Notes: a model not told the origin generated them from the letters alone. DNA of 64,000 bases from Plicaturopsis crispa FD-325 SS-3 (GCA_000827205.1 KN832561.1:345170-409169); one strand, 5' to 3'. Counted from the first letter of the stretch, positions 10,201 to 21,288 are shown. Numbers and translations: made by a program.

Positions 10201-11273
10201 ATGTCTCTCGGTACAGACCTTTTCGGTCTCATCGCAGGGGCATTGGGTCTTCTGGCGCTCTTTCACAGCGTCGTTGTTTCTCAACTGCCGAAGAATAAGA
10301 TCAAGGAGCTTGACACTATCCTTAGAGAAACGGAAAACCAGTTCTACGAGGACATGGCATACGGATTCTTATCGAATAAAACCTTTATTGCACAAGTCAA
10401 GGAGCAGCTCATCGCGTGAGCGAATATATATTCTACAGCTCCCTGACATCATCGTTCAATGCTTCCCATCCAGCTATCATCTCGAGTACGACAAAGTACG
10501 GAGTCGCGCGTTGGGTGCCAAGTCGTTTTCTGCCGGCTTTGTGGAGTTACTCAAAGGGCTCTCGATAACAATCTCCGCGCTCTCTAGACAAATCACTTAT
10601 CTTCAAGCAGACATCATTGTGCGTGTGCTCCTGCACCGTCCCTTGCTGCATAAGCTTAGACCAAGAATATTATAGACTACGAGCCAAGAGGCCAGGATGG
10701 AAATGGCCCGCACTGGCCGCCTACAGAATCAATATGCTCGTCGTGCTGCCCTTATTTGTCCCGATATCGTGGATGAGCCTATCCCTGCGTCCCAAGCCGG
10801 TATGTTGTCTGTTGATGTATGGAATGACAGTCACAGACTTGTTCCAGATTCAGAGGCGCGACCATCTCTACGTACACCTCCTCTCTCGAAAGTCTCTGAG
10901 CCAGGACAGGAAGGGAGACCGCCCTGCGCCCCTAAGCGATCCCGGTCGTGCCCGCCCGGCGCTTCTGGAGACGACGTTGTTGTCGATCCGTGGATCTTGC
11001 TTGCTCGAGACAGTGAGCTGCTCTTGACACCAATTGAAAGAGATACATAACGCTGATTAAATATATGACCTAGGTAATCGCCATATACCTGTTGCTGAGG
11101 CCTCTCAGCTGGACATTGTCCTGCCCGTCTTCCGTCCTGCCCCGCCGTCCCGGTACAAGGCACCCAAATTCGGACGCCCCGTATTTTACGGTCCCCCCTC
11201 CCGTCCTGAATCAATGAGTTCTTGCTGCTCATTTGCCGATATCGACGCTTTGGAGAAAGGAGAAATGCACTGA
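10201..11273 (+). CDS. HeLo-like helical partner protein, copy B
   Basis: Five exons (10201-10415, 10474-10618, 10676-10799, 10848-11012, 11074-11273) give 282 residues in a clean frame. The N-terminal segment FGLIAGALGLLALFHSVVVS is a strong membrane-type helix. It is followed by charged helices (SQLPKNKIKELDTILRETEN; FVELLKGLSITISALSRQI) and the block TTSQEARMEMARTGRLQN. A Pro/Ser-rich linker contains KRSRSCPPGASGDD. The C-terminus has SQLDIVLPVFRP, APKFGRPVFYGPPSRPE and FADIDALEKGEMH. Only the N-terminus suggests a known family (HeLo-like); the rest is a lineage-specific module. A membrane-acting effector or adaptor controlled by the adjacent kinase is my inference. Confidence 0.82.
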
Positions 11274-12180
11274 ACCGTGAAGTACGTGCGTACGAAGCAG
11301 AGAAATTATGTCGACACATGCCATTTGTTAATTCGTTCCTTCCTTGTTGTCGATGTTAGGCGTTCACCTTATAATGCGATGTATTTATTCTCTCGCAGAA
11401 CAGGGTTCTAGGAGGTGTGTTTATCATCGAGCGTCGGGGCTGTAGTGTATCAGTGGGATGACACAAGGAGATCATCAGTCCACTACACGATGAGCTTCCT
11501 AGCCATTACTGGGTAGCACGAGTCAGATCGTTGTTCAGGCGGGAAGTAACCGCTTGTACCGCAGTGGCCAGGAGAGGGAGACGCGCCCTCTGGGATGCAC
11601 GCAAGGCCTTTGCCGTCGAACAATCCGGTCCATGGCGTTGTACCTGTGAGCTCGAGCGGGCTTCCCCATCTGTCCAATAGTAGCTATTCATCATCGCCAC
11701 TGTCAGGTTGGAAACTTGACTTCACCGTCGTGCGTGAGTGACCACGCTGAAAGATATGGATTTAGACATGCCCAGATACTTGCCTAGGACTTGATTGAAA
11801 TTAGAGAAGTTCGAGACGACGGCGTGACGAAAAAACAAGGACTCAGCGACGAGGCATTATATTATTTCGTCAAGTTACGATATGCAGGGATATGTCCCGG
11901 TCGATTAGACAACACGCAATTCCAAGGCGCTCCCGGAAGCAACCGGGCGGCGAAGTTGTGACACGCAGGCAGTGGGCATGGCTGCAAGACTCTTGACTGT
12001 TTAGCGCCAACATTGATATCGGGATACGATGACTTAACATGATACGATATTCAGCCTCGAAGGCCCAAATGATACATTCAAGAGTTCCCGTAGTGTATTC
12101 GTCCCTCTCAGATGCTTCCGTGAGGCAGTATAGAGGCTAGAGATGACAGATACACCGTTAAGTAGATCAAACAGTGAAAC
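11274..12180. other. Spacer with kinase C 3' flank; no gene recognised
   Basis: The stretch 11840-12140 holds the downstream blocks shared with kinases A and B. The minus-strand frame at 11483-11677 (with WTGLFDGKGLACIPEG) is open but short and unrecognised. No secreted-protein copy is left here, unlike in units 1 and 2. Confidence 0.4.
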
Positions 12181-13561
12181 TCACTTGCTGCGCTCTCGCG
12201 GTCTGACGAGACGCCTCCGAAGGTTGTTCATTCCACCGCCTGTCGCAACTGCGAGAGTATCACGAATGACTGTCTCGGGTGGATTCTCGTTACGCGGTTG
12301 TAATCTCCACCGCGTAGTAGATAGGTTAAGGTTACCATGTATGTGGCGGAAGGCCTTGAAGGCGCTGGATGCGGTTGGACGTTGATCGGGATCGTGTTTA
12401 GTCATCGCGTCAACGAGAGGGAGCAAGAAATCGACATTCTGGAATTTCTGGAGTTGGACTCCAGTTAGCTAACGGATGGGCAGTCCACATAAGAGAACGG
12501 AATGACTGACTTGGACGAAAGATTTTCGGTATAAGTTTCCCAGAACGAAGACGTCCAATTTGAATGCATTGTATGGAATATCCCTAGATAGCTCGGGGAC
12601 CTCTTGGTCTCTTCCTTCGTCCCCCAAGACGAAGGGAGGTTCATTCGGCGCGAATTTGATAGACAAACCGAAGTCTGTAAAAAAATATCGAACAGGATTG
12701 TCAATTCGGGAGAGAGGCGTCAGTTTGTACGCTGCGTCCCTAGAATAATCCCGCCGTATTGGATGAAAACCTTGGGGATAGAGCGGCGCTGCGTCCATCA
12801 TAATATTTATCGCCGCGCAGTCACTGGTGACCGGAGAATAGTCAATAACACAGGTCGCGTCATCGTTTGTGGACTCACCGATGAGCAACGTTTCTATCAT
12901 GAAGAAAATTCAATCCCTGACGCACAGAATTTGAGAGGGTGCAGTACAGCTTAATTTCATAGAAGGAGCAGACCTGTAAGGTTTGACCGACGAAGTCGAT
13001 GACTTCGCCCACGAAGCAGAACTCGGGATCATCGAATGGTCGTAGCAATGGCATGACGAGGTACGATTTCAGCCGCGTCTTGGGGTCCGGGATGACGTCG
13101 AATATGGGAATGCAGTGGTTTGTTGGATGCCAGAGCAGATTCGGAGACGTCAAGTACTTTGCAATACTAATTTCGGGACTGTGGCTTGGTACAAGCTTGA
13201 TCGCGACTTGACCTCCAGCGCGCCGTGATGCGTCAATAACATTATAGACCTGTGGAAAATATTTCAACTAGGGTGCCGATGTCAAAATTACGAATGGACA
13301 AACAGTGGGCTTGATAGAGTCTTCACAAGAAAGTGGATCGAGGTTTGTGCCGAGCCACGACGGAGTCCAATTCGGTTCATACCTACGCCGGAGTATATAT
13401 CCCCTCTTCTTGAAATGCATGTATAGCTCTCGCCATATCCTCTCCGCAGTGTCGATATCACAGCCCACGCGATGTGGAGCCTCGGCGTATTGACTAGCTA
13501 CGTTGGGAGAGAGTCTGCCAGTGGTATATGCTGAATACCGTGAATGATCTCGGTTATGCAT
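12181..13561 (-). CDS. Basidiomycete protein kinase, copy C (no partner gene)
   Basis: Exons 13304-13561, 12974-13249, 12879-12916, 12511-12823 and 12181-12447 give 383 residues. The three middle exons are 276, 38 and 313 bases, as in the other copies. VAIKLV, HRDCAAIN, TDFGLS and the RRP-type motif (DQRPTAS) are present. The N-terminus (MHNRDHSRYSAYTTG) and C-terminus (RLVRPRERSK) are the most diverged. The kinase-side leader TTGTTGGTCCCAGTTGGTCC is kept near 13670-13690. Further out, where the partner gene should lie, there is a short tandem repeat instead. It is an orphan member, intact by sequence. Confidence 0.85.
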
Positions 13562-14309
13562 CAGATAGGCGCCAAAGCTATATATGCACGCTAATTAGCC
13601 ACAGGTGATGAATAGGGCGTGCTTTCGAATGGGCAGAGGGCAAGATGGCAGTAGGACGAAGAACGAGGGACCAACTGGGACCAACAACTCGAAAACTAGT
13701 ACGATAAAGTTGATGCTCCTACAATATTTATCGCGTACTTTAAGTCTTTCAGCGTGTCTTGTTCTCATAGGATCTTGTTGTCCTCGTAGGATCTTGTTGT
13801 CCTTGTAAGATCTTGTTGTCCTCGTAGGCCCGGGACCTTCAAGTTGCTTTACTAGCTCATAAGACTTGCGTAGGACCTTGTTTTTTGAAACCTTGTTTTT
13901 CTAGTAGGGCACTTGAATTGTTCTCGTAAAACCTTGTCCTCGACATGCTCTATATCTCCTGGTCCAACTGCACTTCAAATATTAGTACCCTGAACAGATC
14001 GCCGATATATTTAATCTCCTGTAAATATACAACCACAGAACCGGCTGTGCACCATAGTAGACCAACGCATAACCAAACACCTGCATAACGCACAGATAAA
14101 ACATGTACCAGCAGAGATAGAAGAAATACAACAGACCGCCAAGCCAATGTGGGAGACAGCTCGGGTCCAACGAGCCCCATAAACCAGGAGTCTAGCAAGT
14201 ACAGAGGGGATGGGAAAGCACAGCGGCGAAAGTTGCACTGTCATGCATCGCGTCAATTAATTTGATAAAAGCATGGAGTTTCACAAAGCACTCACGCATG
14301 ACGCATACC
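13562..14309. other. Leader of kinase C, minisatellite and 3' flank of the SH3 gene
   Basis: From left to right: the conserved kinase leader, a 19 bp tandem repeat at 13757-13828, and from about 14020 the downstream flank of the SH3 gene, which recurs at 16575-16780. No protein gene is supported. Confidence 0.5.
13757..13828. repeat. 19 bp minisatellite, about four copies
   Basis: The unit CTTGTTGTCCTCGTAGGAT repeats about 3.8 times with a few substitutions. Degenerate pieces (GTAGGACCTTGTTTT, AAACCTTG) continue to about 13945. It sits exactly where the partner gene of a kinase pair would be expected. Confidence 0.8.
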
Positions 14310-15518
14310 TCAAGCACGTCCACCTCTCAGGCTACTCTCCCTCCGTGAGCCCCGCCGCGGGCTCCCGGAACCGCCACCATTTCGGGCCAAGCACTCCATC
14401 GGCACCATGCCCTGCTCGCCGCGGCCGTTCGCACAGAGCGCCCAGCCGTCATCGTATTCGCTGAGGATGCGCACGCGCTCGCCAAGAGCGATGCTCAGCT
14501 CGTCAGGCAGAGTAGGCACGAAGGAACGCCGCACGGCCGCGCTATTCGCTGGAGATATAGACGCACTCGGCGACCCACTTATGGTCACGATTGACATGGG
14601 GTACGGGGACGACATGTCGGGAGCACTATCGTATGACTGACGCGGGGGCACGATCGGCGCGGGCGGTGCTTTCAGCGCGGACGCCTGGGGCGCGACTGAC
14701 GCTGCATTAGCCCGCTGTCCGTACGCAGACCCGGTTTCGGTCACAGGGTATGGGTCGATGGTGGTTGGCAGCCCCGATAATTTTTTCTCCGCGGAGAAGA
14801 AACTGCGGCCCCACGTCGATTTCTGCCGCCGCTTGTTACGGAGACGCCTGCGCACGAGGAAGACAAGGAACGCGACAACGAGGAGGACAATGAGCGTGAC
14901 GATAACCCCGACGACTGCGCCAGAGGGGCCTTTGCTGCCCGATACAGCGCCTGTGCCCGTAACTGACCCGTCGGCACTGGAGGTCTGTTTGGCACCGGAG
15001 CTCGTGCCCGAAGCCGAAGCGGATGATGTCGAGGTAGCTACCGTCGCAGAGGTCGTCGTTGCAGCTGCAAGGGGATTGCTTGACGCAGCTGCAGAGTTCG
15101 TGGCAGCAACCGAGGATGATGAGGCAACAGCTTGGGATGCAGTACCGGCGGCAGCGGAGGATGCGGCGGGCCTTCCTGAGGATGTGGCTCCTAAGGATGA
15201 TGCTGCTGCTGCCACAGGGTTCTGCGCACTGGACGACGCGACAACGGTCTGTGTCACCGTCGGTAAGTTGCTCGATATAGTAGGAGGAGTCGCGACTGCT
15301 GTCGTCGACGCGCCGACTGTAGCGGTCACTGTCACGGCTGCCTGCGACGCGATATCGTTGACACGGGTTTTGGTGGCGGGGGCTTCGTCCTCGTCGTCAC
15401 TGTCATCGCTGTCCTCGCTCTCTCTGTCGCTGTCGCTATCAAAGCTATTGATACGCAGCAGGTGACGCCGGGCCCGCACAGCGGGGAAGCGTCGGCGCGG
15501 CCGCGCTTGGTACTGCAT
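14310..15518 (-). CDS. Transmembrane SH3-domain protein, paralogue 1
   Basis: This single-exon gene encodes 402 residues from the ATG of MQYQARPRRRF. It starts with a basic segment, then a strongly acidic Ser/Asp stretch, about 150 residues rich in Ser, Ala and Thr, one transmembrane helix (GAVVGVIVTLIVLLVVAFLV) and a basic stop-transfer segment (RRRLRNKRRQK). A proline-rich linker and a C-terminal SH3 domain follow (FVPTLPDELSIALGERVRI, EYDDGWALCANGRGEQGMVP). The architecture is like Fus1/Sho1-type fungal membrane sensors with a cytoplasmic SH3. No signal peptide precedes the Ser/Thr-rich part; an upstream exon cannot be excluded. A role as a surface sensor or scaffold is inferred from architecture. 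The paralogue lies at 16819-18045. Confidence 0.85.
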   Translation of the reverse strand: MQYQARPRRRFPAVRARRHLLRINSFDSDSDRESEDSDDSDDEDEAPATKTRVNDIASQAAVTVTATVGASTTAVATPPTISSNLPTVTQTVVASSSAQNPVAAAASSLGATSSGRPAASSAAAGTASQAVASSSSVAATNSAAASSNPLAAATTTSATVATSTSSASASGTSSGAKQTSSADGSVTGTGAVSGSKGPSGAVVGVIVTLIVLLVVAFLVFLVRRRLRNKRRQKSTWGRSFFSAEKKLSGLPTTIDPYPVTETGSAYGQRANAASVAPQASALKAPPAPIVPPRQSYDSAPDMSSPYPMSIVTISGSPSASISPANSAAVRRSFVPTLPDELSIALGERVRILSEYDDGWALCANGRGEQGMVPMECLARNGGGSGSPRRGSRRESSLRGGRA

Positions 15519-16818
15519 AATAGGAAACAAGAATTAAAGGCCGGTGCAAAGAATGTGGCTTGGCGAGTCTACGAAATGGCTAAGGAGAAGAAATAGTGGG
15601 CGAAATGGCAGGGGTATGGAGGGGGAAGAGAGCAGGAAACGCAGCAAGCGTTGCTGTGTCTGCTTGGCTTCCCCCAAGCCTAACCGTTCGCGTTAGCGCT
15701 TCCTTGAGTCCGTCGTGGTGATTGTTACTACGTCCCCTTCACGTGCGCCTGGAGTCGAAGATGAAATCTGTACGACAAGAACAGCACAAAGGATTCTGAG
15801 AAACACGACAGAGCAGTATACACTCTGTCAGTAAGTGCACATAATACATGTGCTCTCAACGCTTCCGGAAGTGTATGGCAAGCACACCTCAATACCCATA
15901 GTTACATGTAGAGAGGACTATGGGCAATTGCAGGCATTTGCAAGCATTTGCGCCATAGCAAGCCAGATGATATCACGTCTATCTGCGGGGATAAGTAATT
16001 CAACTGATATGACTGACAAATGATATCTTCGGAGTTGAGGTGGGAAGCTCACCAGCCACTGGCAGTCCCGCATCACTTGTTCAACACCTTGGCCCAGCGG
16101 ATCAAATCATCCTCAGGTTGGTTGCTTTTGATCAAGCAAGCGCCGACACCTGCTGAGACCAAGTTATACTACTTACTGATCGAGGTGCAGGCAAGACATC
16201 GATCAAGTCTTGGGCACTGTAGTCTCAATCGCGAGCGAGAGCCCGGGATACTTGAAAGACTCGTGGAGGCGATCCTACAGTCAAGGCAAGGTTTATTAGC
16301 ACTCGAGATCATTATTTGAACCGAGGGAAATGCACAAGGGGCTCACCACGAGCTTAGTCGACTGTTCGCCGCTGGTAATGGGGATGCGGCTAAATACTAA
16401 CAGTACTAGTCCTCGATCAGCGTACTGTCGCAAGCGGTGTGATCGTGGCTTTCAAAGCGGTGTTGTCGTGAAAGACTCGGATGGGCGGCCGTATGCACCA
16501 AAAAGGCTCTGAACAACATGTGGGGGTCTTTCGAATGACTGGTGGCCACAAGCAGCGGAGCAGGAGCAAACGGCTACTAGCTGATGAAGCATATAAATCG
16601 TTTCCCAGCAAAGATAAAAGAAAGACAACAGACCACCAAGCCAACTACGTGCGAGATAGCTCGGGTCCTAAGAACCCAATAACCCAGGAATCTAGCAAGT
16701 ACAGAAGGACAGGGAAGTACAGCGACGAAAGCAAGAAGTCCCGATTGTACTGTCGTGTAGCATGTCAATAAAATTGAGGGAAGCGGGATATATGAAGCAC
16801 TCACACCTGAAGCATGCC
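15519..16818. other. Promoter of SH3 paralogue 1, duplicated flank and 3' flank of paralogue 2
   Basis: The stretch 16338-16470 (GGGGCTCACCACGAGC ... GCAAGCGGTGTGATCGTG) recurs at 18720-18850, upstream of paralogue 2. The stretch 16575-16780 recurs at 14020-14270. No protein gene is supported. Confidence 0.5.
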
Positions 16819-18045
16819 TCAAGCACGTCCTCCTCTCAGACTACTTTCCCGCCGCGAACCCCGCCACTCTCCACCGGGCCCACCAGACCCGTTCCGATCC
16901 AAACACTCAACCGGGACCATACCCTGCTCGCCGCGGCTGTTCGCACAGAGCGCCCAGCCGTCATCGTACTCGCCGATGACGCGCACGCGCTCGCCGAGCG
17001 TGATGTTCAGCTCGTCCGGCAGACTAGGCACGAATGCACACCGCACCACGGCGCTGTTCGCCGGGGGCGCGGGCCCACCGCGGGGCACAATCGACATGGG
17101 ATACGGCGTCGGCGTGCCAGGGTTGTTGTATGACTGGCGCGGGGGCGCGATCGCACCGTACGCAGGGGGCTCCGGAGCGGAGGCGTTCGTGAAGGGCATC
17201 TGGGACGTCAGCGGCTTCTCGGGGAAGACGCCGTTGCCCCATGTTACGCGTCTCTGCTGGCGCCTGCGGAGGAAGGTTTTGCGCACGAAGAAGATGACGA
17301 GGGCGGCGACGACGAGGACTACAATCGTGACGACGACGCCAATGACGGCGCCAGAGGGACCTTTGCTGCTTGCTACAGCACCGGTGCCCACATTGGATGC
17401 ATTAGAGCTGGCGGTCTCGCTAGCACTCGCGTTCGAGCTCGAGGATGCGCCGGAAGCGGGGGATGTCGTGATAGCTGGAGCCTCAGAGGTTGACGTTACA
17501 GCTACGGGGGGACTACTGGTCGTAGTCGCGGGAGTGGAGGTGGCGACCAATGTCGACGACGAAGCGGACGTAGTGGCGACAACGGTCGGAGATGCTACGG
17601 ACGTTGACGCTACTGCAGTTGCTGAAGATGCCACTGCTGTAGCAGAGCTCGAAGGTAAGGTGGGCGCCCTGGACGAGGATGCTGCGACGGTTCGTGTCAC
17701 CGTCGATACATTACTCAACACGGGGATGGTAGGAATGGCGCGCGCTGTGGTCGCCGGGTTGACTGTAGCGGTCACAGTTACTACGGGCCTCGTCAGGGTC
17801 GCGTCTCCAGCGGCAAGCATGCCCATGTAATGCCCATTTACTTCGAGACCGCCGTTCGCGGCGTTCGCTGGGCTGGAGCTCACGACATTAGGTATGCTGT
17901 TGATCGGTTGGTTGTTTTGGGGCACAATTGCTGCGGGAACGTCGTCTTCGTCGTCATTGTCGCTATCACCGTCGCTTTCAAAGCTGGCGATACGCTTCAA
18001 GTGATTGGCCCGCACAGCAGGGAAGCGTCGCCGTGAGTGCAGCAT
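16819..18045 (-). CDS. Transmembrane SH3-domain protein, paralogue 2
   Basis: A single exon encodes 408 residues from the ATG of MLHSRRRFPAVRANHLKRI. The architecture is the same as in paralogue 1: an acidic N-terminal stretch (ESDGDSDNDDEDD), a long Ser/Thr/Ala-rich region, one transmembrane helix (GAVIGVVVTIVVLVVAALVI), a basic juxtamembrane segment, a Pro-rich linker and an SH3 domain (FVPSLPDELNITLGERVRVI, EYDDGWALCANSRGEQGMVP). The last residues SLRGGRA are identical in both. The SH3 domain is conserved while the Ser/Thr-rich region has diverged freely, as expected for an extracellular mucin-like spacer. It lies on the second copy of a 2.4 kb tandem unit. Confidence 0.85.
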   Translation of the reverse strand: MLHSRRRFPAVRANHLKRIASFESDGDSDNDDEDDVPAAIVPQNNQPINSIPNVVSSSPANAANGGLEVNGHYMGMLAAGDATLTRPVVTVTATVNPATTARAIPTIPVLSNVSTVTRTVAASSSRAPTLPSSSATAVASSATAVASTSVASPTVVATTSASSSTLVATSTPATTTSSPPVAVTSTSEAPAITTSPASGASSSSNASASETASSNASNVGTGAVASSKGPSGAVIGVVVTIVVLVVAALVIFFVRKTFLRRRQQRRVTWGNGVFPEKPLTSQMPFTNASAPEPPAYGAIAPPRQSYNNPGTPTPYPMSIVPRGGPAPPANSAVVRCAFVPSLPDELNITLGERVRVIGEYDDGWALCANSRGEQGMVPVECLDRNGSGGPGGEWRGSRRESSLRGGRA

Positions 18046-19104
18046 AAGAAACAAGAATTAGAAAGCCGGTACAAAGAGCGTGGTTTGGCAAGTTTACGGG
18101 AGGGCTGGGAGGAGAAAATACGGCGGGCGAGATGGCGAGGGGATGGGAGAGAGCAGGAAACCGTGAATCTGCAAGTCCCCGAGTCCAGGCATCGAGTTGA
18201 CGGGTTGGCGCTTCTGCCTTTCGGTCATGGTGCATGGTGATTGTTACCAGGTCCCGTCTTCGTTCCAGTCAAACTCATGCAACACAACAAGTGGTTATTC
18301 TCGGAAACATAACATGCACAACAGGGCAGCTCATTGCATATGCTTTCGAGGTATGCATTATCCGTATGCACCGAGGAATTTATTGTAGCAAGAAACGAGC
18401 CAGTCCGTCAAGTCAATATTATATCTCCGAGGGCGGTCAGGATTTGATAGGAACAGAAGTCTGAAGATAGCATCTTTGACGCGCTCACCACTTCCATAGA
18501 CCAGAATCAATACGCAGTCCAGCATGGATGTCCGAGCAAGGATGTCCAAGCGACCCAAGCAAGCAAGCAACTATCCTAGCAGCTAACAGCTCGTCGCGAG
18601 ACGAAAGCAATCGGTTGGTTTTTCGAGGACTTGATACCAGACGGTGTAGGTACACGAGGCTCGAGCGAAGGTCTGTTGATAGATACCTGATATTATTATC
18701 TGTTCGAACGGATGGATGAGGTGCTCACCACGAGCCTTCACGATCGTTCCCGCTCATCCGCCACCGTTACGGGGGATCGATTCCCACTCGATCAGCATAC
18801 ATCGCAAGCGGTGTGATCGTGCCTTGCAAACCGGTGCTGCCGTTGAAGTGAGGGAATCATATCACGGCGTCGAAAGCCGGGCGCAACCTTGAAAATTAGA
18901 TGAGAAACCTCGACACGCAGCCGCAGGCGAAGAACAAGACCAGGACCAAGAGGCTCCCCGTTGGCGAAGCAAGTTTAAGAAACAGTTGATTCCGAAAATG
19001 CAAGGGATGCCATACAGACAGCAGACCAGACCAAGACGACAGCAGGACAAGACAGCGTAGCAAGAGCTGAGAAGAGAATCGACGAAAAACAGAAGCTGAC
19101 ACGG
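18046..19104. other. Promoter of SH3 paralogue 2 and 3' flank of the F-box/WD40 gene
   Basis: The duplicated flank block lies at 18720-18850. From about 18895 the sequence is the likely 3' UTR of the minus-strand F-box gene that ends at 19105. No protein gene is supported. Confidence 0.4.
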
Positions 19105-21118
19105 TCACAGCTCGATGAACGAGGTGTCGATACCATGGGAGAAATCCCAGACACATATTCTCTACAGAACGGACACAGCCTGTCAGGATGCAACATGGTG
19201 CAGAAGAGACGCTGGGATTCACCTGATCTTCACCGCATGAGACAATCTAAACGTGGCCATCCGTCAATCACGAGCAGGCAAAGAAGAGCGCGACAGAACA
19301 CCTACCTTTGTGCAATCGAAGCCAACACAGAATATACGGCCGGTATGCCCGCCAGTGAGATCGGCCACAAGGGAGCCCGTCTTGCGCTCCCATACCTAAG
19401 GGCAAAAGAACACATCAAGCATAGCAAAAAGCAGAGGTCATGAGGCCGTTAACCGCACCTTGATGCTCTGGTCGTAGCTTCCGCTGACAATGAAGTCCTC
19501 GCCGAGTGCAACGCTGCGGACGAGGTCGCCGTGCACGCACCGCACGCCCGCAGCCGTCGCACCAGCGCCGCCGTTGCCTGCGGTCGCACTGCCACACGCC
19601 TGGCACACGGGCGCGCCAGAGAGAGGCGGTGGCGCGGTGGACCAGCCCTGGAGCGAGACTACGTCGAACAGTCGTAGATGTTTGTCTGAAGACCCGGACA
19701 GCACAAATGGCGGCTTGAAGTCTATCGACGCAATCCTATCCGTATGCGTTTGTCAGTGCAATGTATTGTATATGGTGGGAAGGCATACCCTCGGCTATGA
19801 TGGTTTTCAAATGTGCGCAAGAGCTTTCCAGACGTGGCGTCCCAAAGACGGACAGAGCGGTCTCCCGACCCAGAGACGATGAGGTTGTGATTTATAGACA
19901 CAGCATTGACAGCTGCGCGATGTGCGCCGAGAACCAGCTGGGGCGTTAGCTCAGGGAATTTGTACGTCCTGACCGTCCGATCTGCAGCACCGAGTGAGAC
20001 CGTGGAGACGCTATCCACAAAATCGAAAAGCACCTTTGGAGCACGACACCAGCCGCTGCTCGTCGAACCGCACACACAGCACGCTATCCTCGTGGTCATT
20101 GATGACGCCGACGAGGCGGCCGCCCTCGAGCTCCCACACCGCCACACGCCGGTCGCTGCCGCCGCTCGCAATGTACCCGCCCGACACGCACACGCTTAGC
20201 ACACTCCCCTCGTGCACGCCGCTGATGACGCTCTTGACGATCCCGCCACGCGCGAGGTCCCACTCGCGGATCGTGCGGTCCTTCGATCCCGTGAAGAGCG
20301 TCTGCTCGCCGGTCACAGGGTGCGTGTACAGCTGCAGACAGTAGATGGTGCTTGTGTGCGCGTGGGGCAGCGCGGAGAGGCGGTACGACGCGCCGCGGAC
20401 GCGCGCGCGCAGCCGCGTGTGCGTGAGGTACAGGAGCTTGTAGTTTGGCCGCTGGCTCACAGACGGGGTGAGCGAGGGCAAAATGGATGGTGCGGAATGG
20501 CGGTTGCGCGGCTTCGTGGGCGGCGTCTGTGCACCGAGGTCTGTCGACATGGACGCGAAAGCAGAATCGTCGTATGCGGCTACGACGTCCATCGGGTCGT
20601 CCAGGTCGTCGTCCTCTTCATCTCCCATACCCTCGTCGTCATCCTCTTCCTCCTCACCTGCGCTGGCATCCGCTGCATCGAACTCGTGTATCTTGGACGG
20701 GGTCTTCCACCGCCACCCTCTTTCGTGGCACAGGTCTTTCCAAAGAGTCTGATCATCTGCAAGGACGCGCCATCTTCGGTTGATGGTAGTGCACTCGAGT
20801 AGGCTGTCCGCAGAGAGGTAGGAGAATATCTGGAGTGCGAGCTCGATCGGAAGTGCCTGCCACACTCTTTGTCGTCGGTAAAGCACGTAGTACCACGCAT
20901 CCAGACGGACTCACCCCGACAAGATCAAACTGTAGCAGTGGTGCTATGCGACGCTGGATGCCGGCAAGACGAGATCTGGGAAGCGATGTAAGGAGCTTAA
21001 ACGCCAACTCTGTTACGGTAGAGAGGTAAGTTAGTGAGCGGACCCTGCCCTCACAATGCAAAGGACACGTACCCTCTCGATTCCTAATTTCATCAGTGTA
21101 GACTTCAGTATCGTTCAT
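19105..21118 (-). CDS. F-box/WD40 repeat protein, SCF ubiquitin ligase substrate receptor
   Basis: The gene starts at ATG 21118 (MNDTEVYTDEIRNRE) and runs through several short introns to TGA at 19105-19107. The F-box is LPIELALQIFSYLSADSLLE with WRVLADDQTLWKDLC, preceded by SLPRSRLAGIQRRIAPLLQF as in Cdc4/Met30/Pof-type proteins. An acidic linker (GEEEEDDDEGMGDEEDDD) follows, then WD repeats with motifs such as GSKDRTIREWD, GGSDRRVAVWE, CSKDRTVRTY, GSGDRSVRLWD, GSSDKHLRLFD, GSYDQSIKVWE and CGEDQRICVWDFSHGIDTSF at the C-terminus. That makes about seven blades, a complete propeller. It should bind Skp1 through the F-box and a phosphorylated substrate through the propeller; the substrate cannot be read from sequence. 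Confidence 0.9.
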
Positions 21119-21288
21119 CGTGGTAAGTGTCTAAGTTTGTCAAGAAGAAGAGGCTATAGCGTTGCCACAAACGCTGCCAGCGCATTGCGGGGAAACCAGG
21201 CTACGAAATCAATTCACGTGGTCCTTGACGCGCCGCATATCTTAGATTTAAAAACATACATACTATGTACATACGAGCTGGCATAAAT

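Larger units (their letters stand above)
14020..18850. repeat. Tandem duplication of a 2.3-2.5 kb unit carrying the SH3 genes
   Basis: Unit 1 spans about 14020-16470 and unit 2 about 16575-18850. Each holds a 3' flank (GACAACAGACC.CCAAGCCAA... TAGCAAGTACAGA), one SH3 gene, its upstream region (GATTGTTAC.A.GTCCC) and a terminal block ending GCAAGCGGTGTGATCGTG. Flanks are recognisably similar but well diverged, so the duplication is not recent. Confidence 0.7.

Noticed and set aside
11483-11677. Minus-strand frame with WTGLFDGKGLACIPEG
   Set aside because: Looks protein-like in composition but is short, has no start exon and no recognised family.
14758-15465. 235-codon plus-strand open frame
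   Set aside because: It is the antisense of the Ser/Thr/Ala-rich part of the SH3 protein gene; biased codon composition keeps it open.
16814-17830. 338-codon plus-strand open frame
   Set aside because: Antisense of SH3 paralogue 2 for the same compositional reason.
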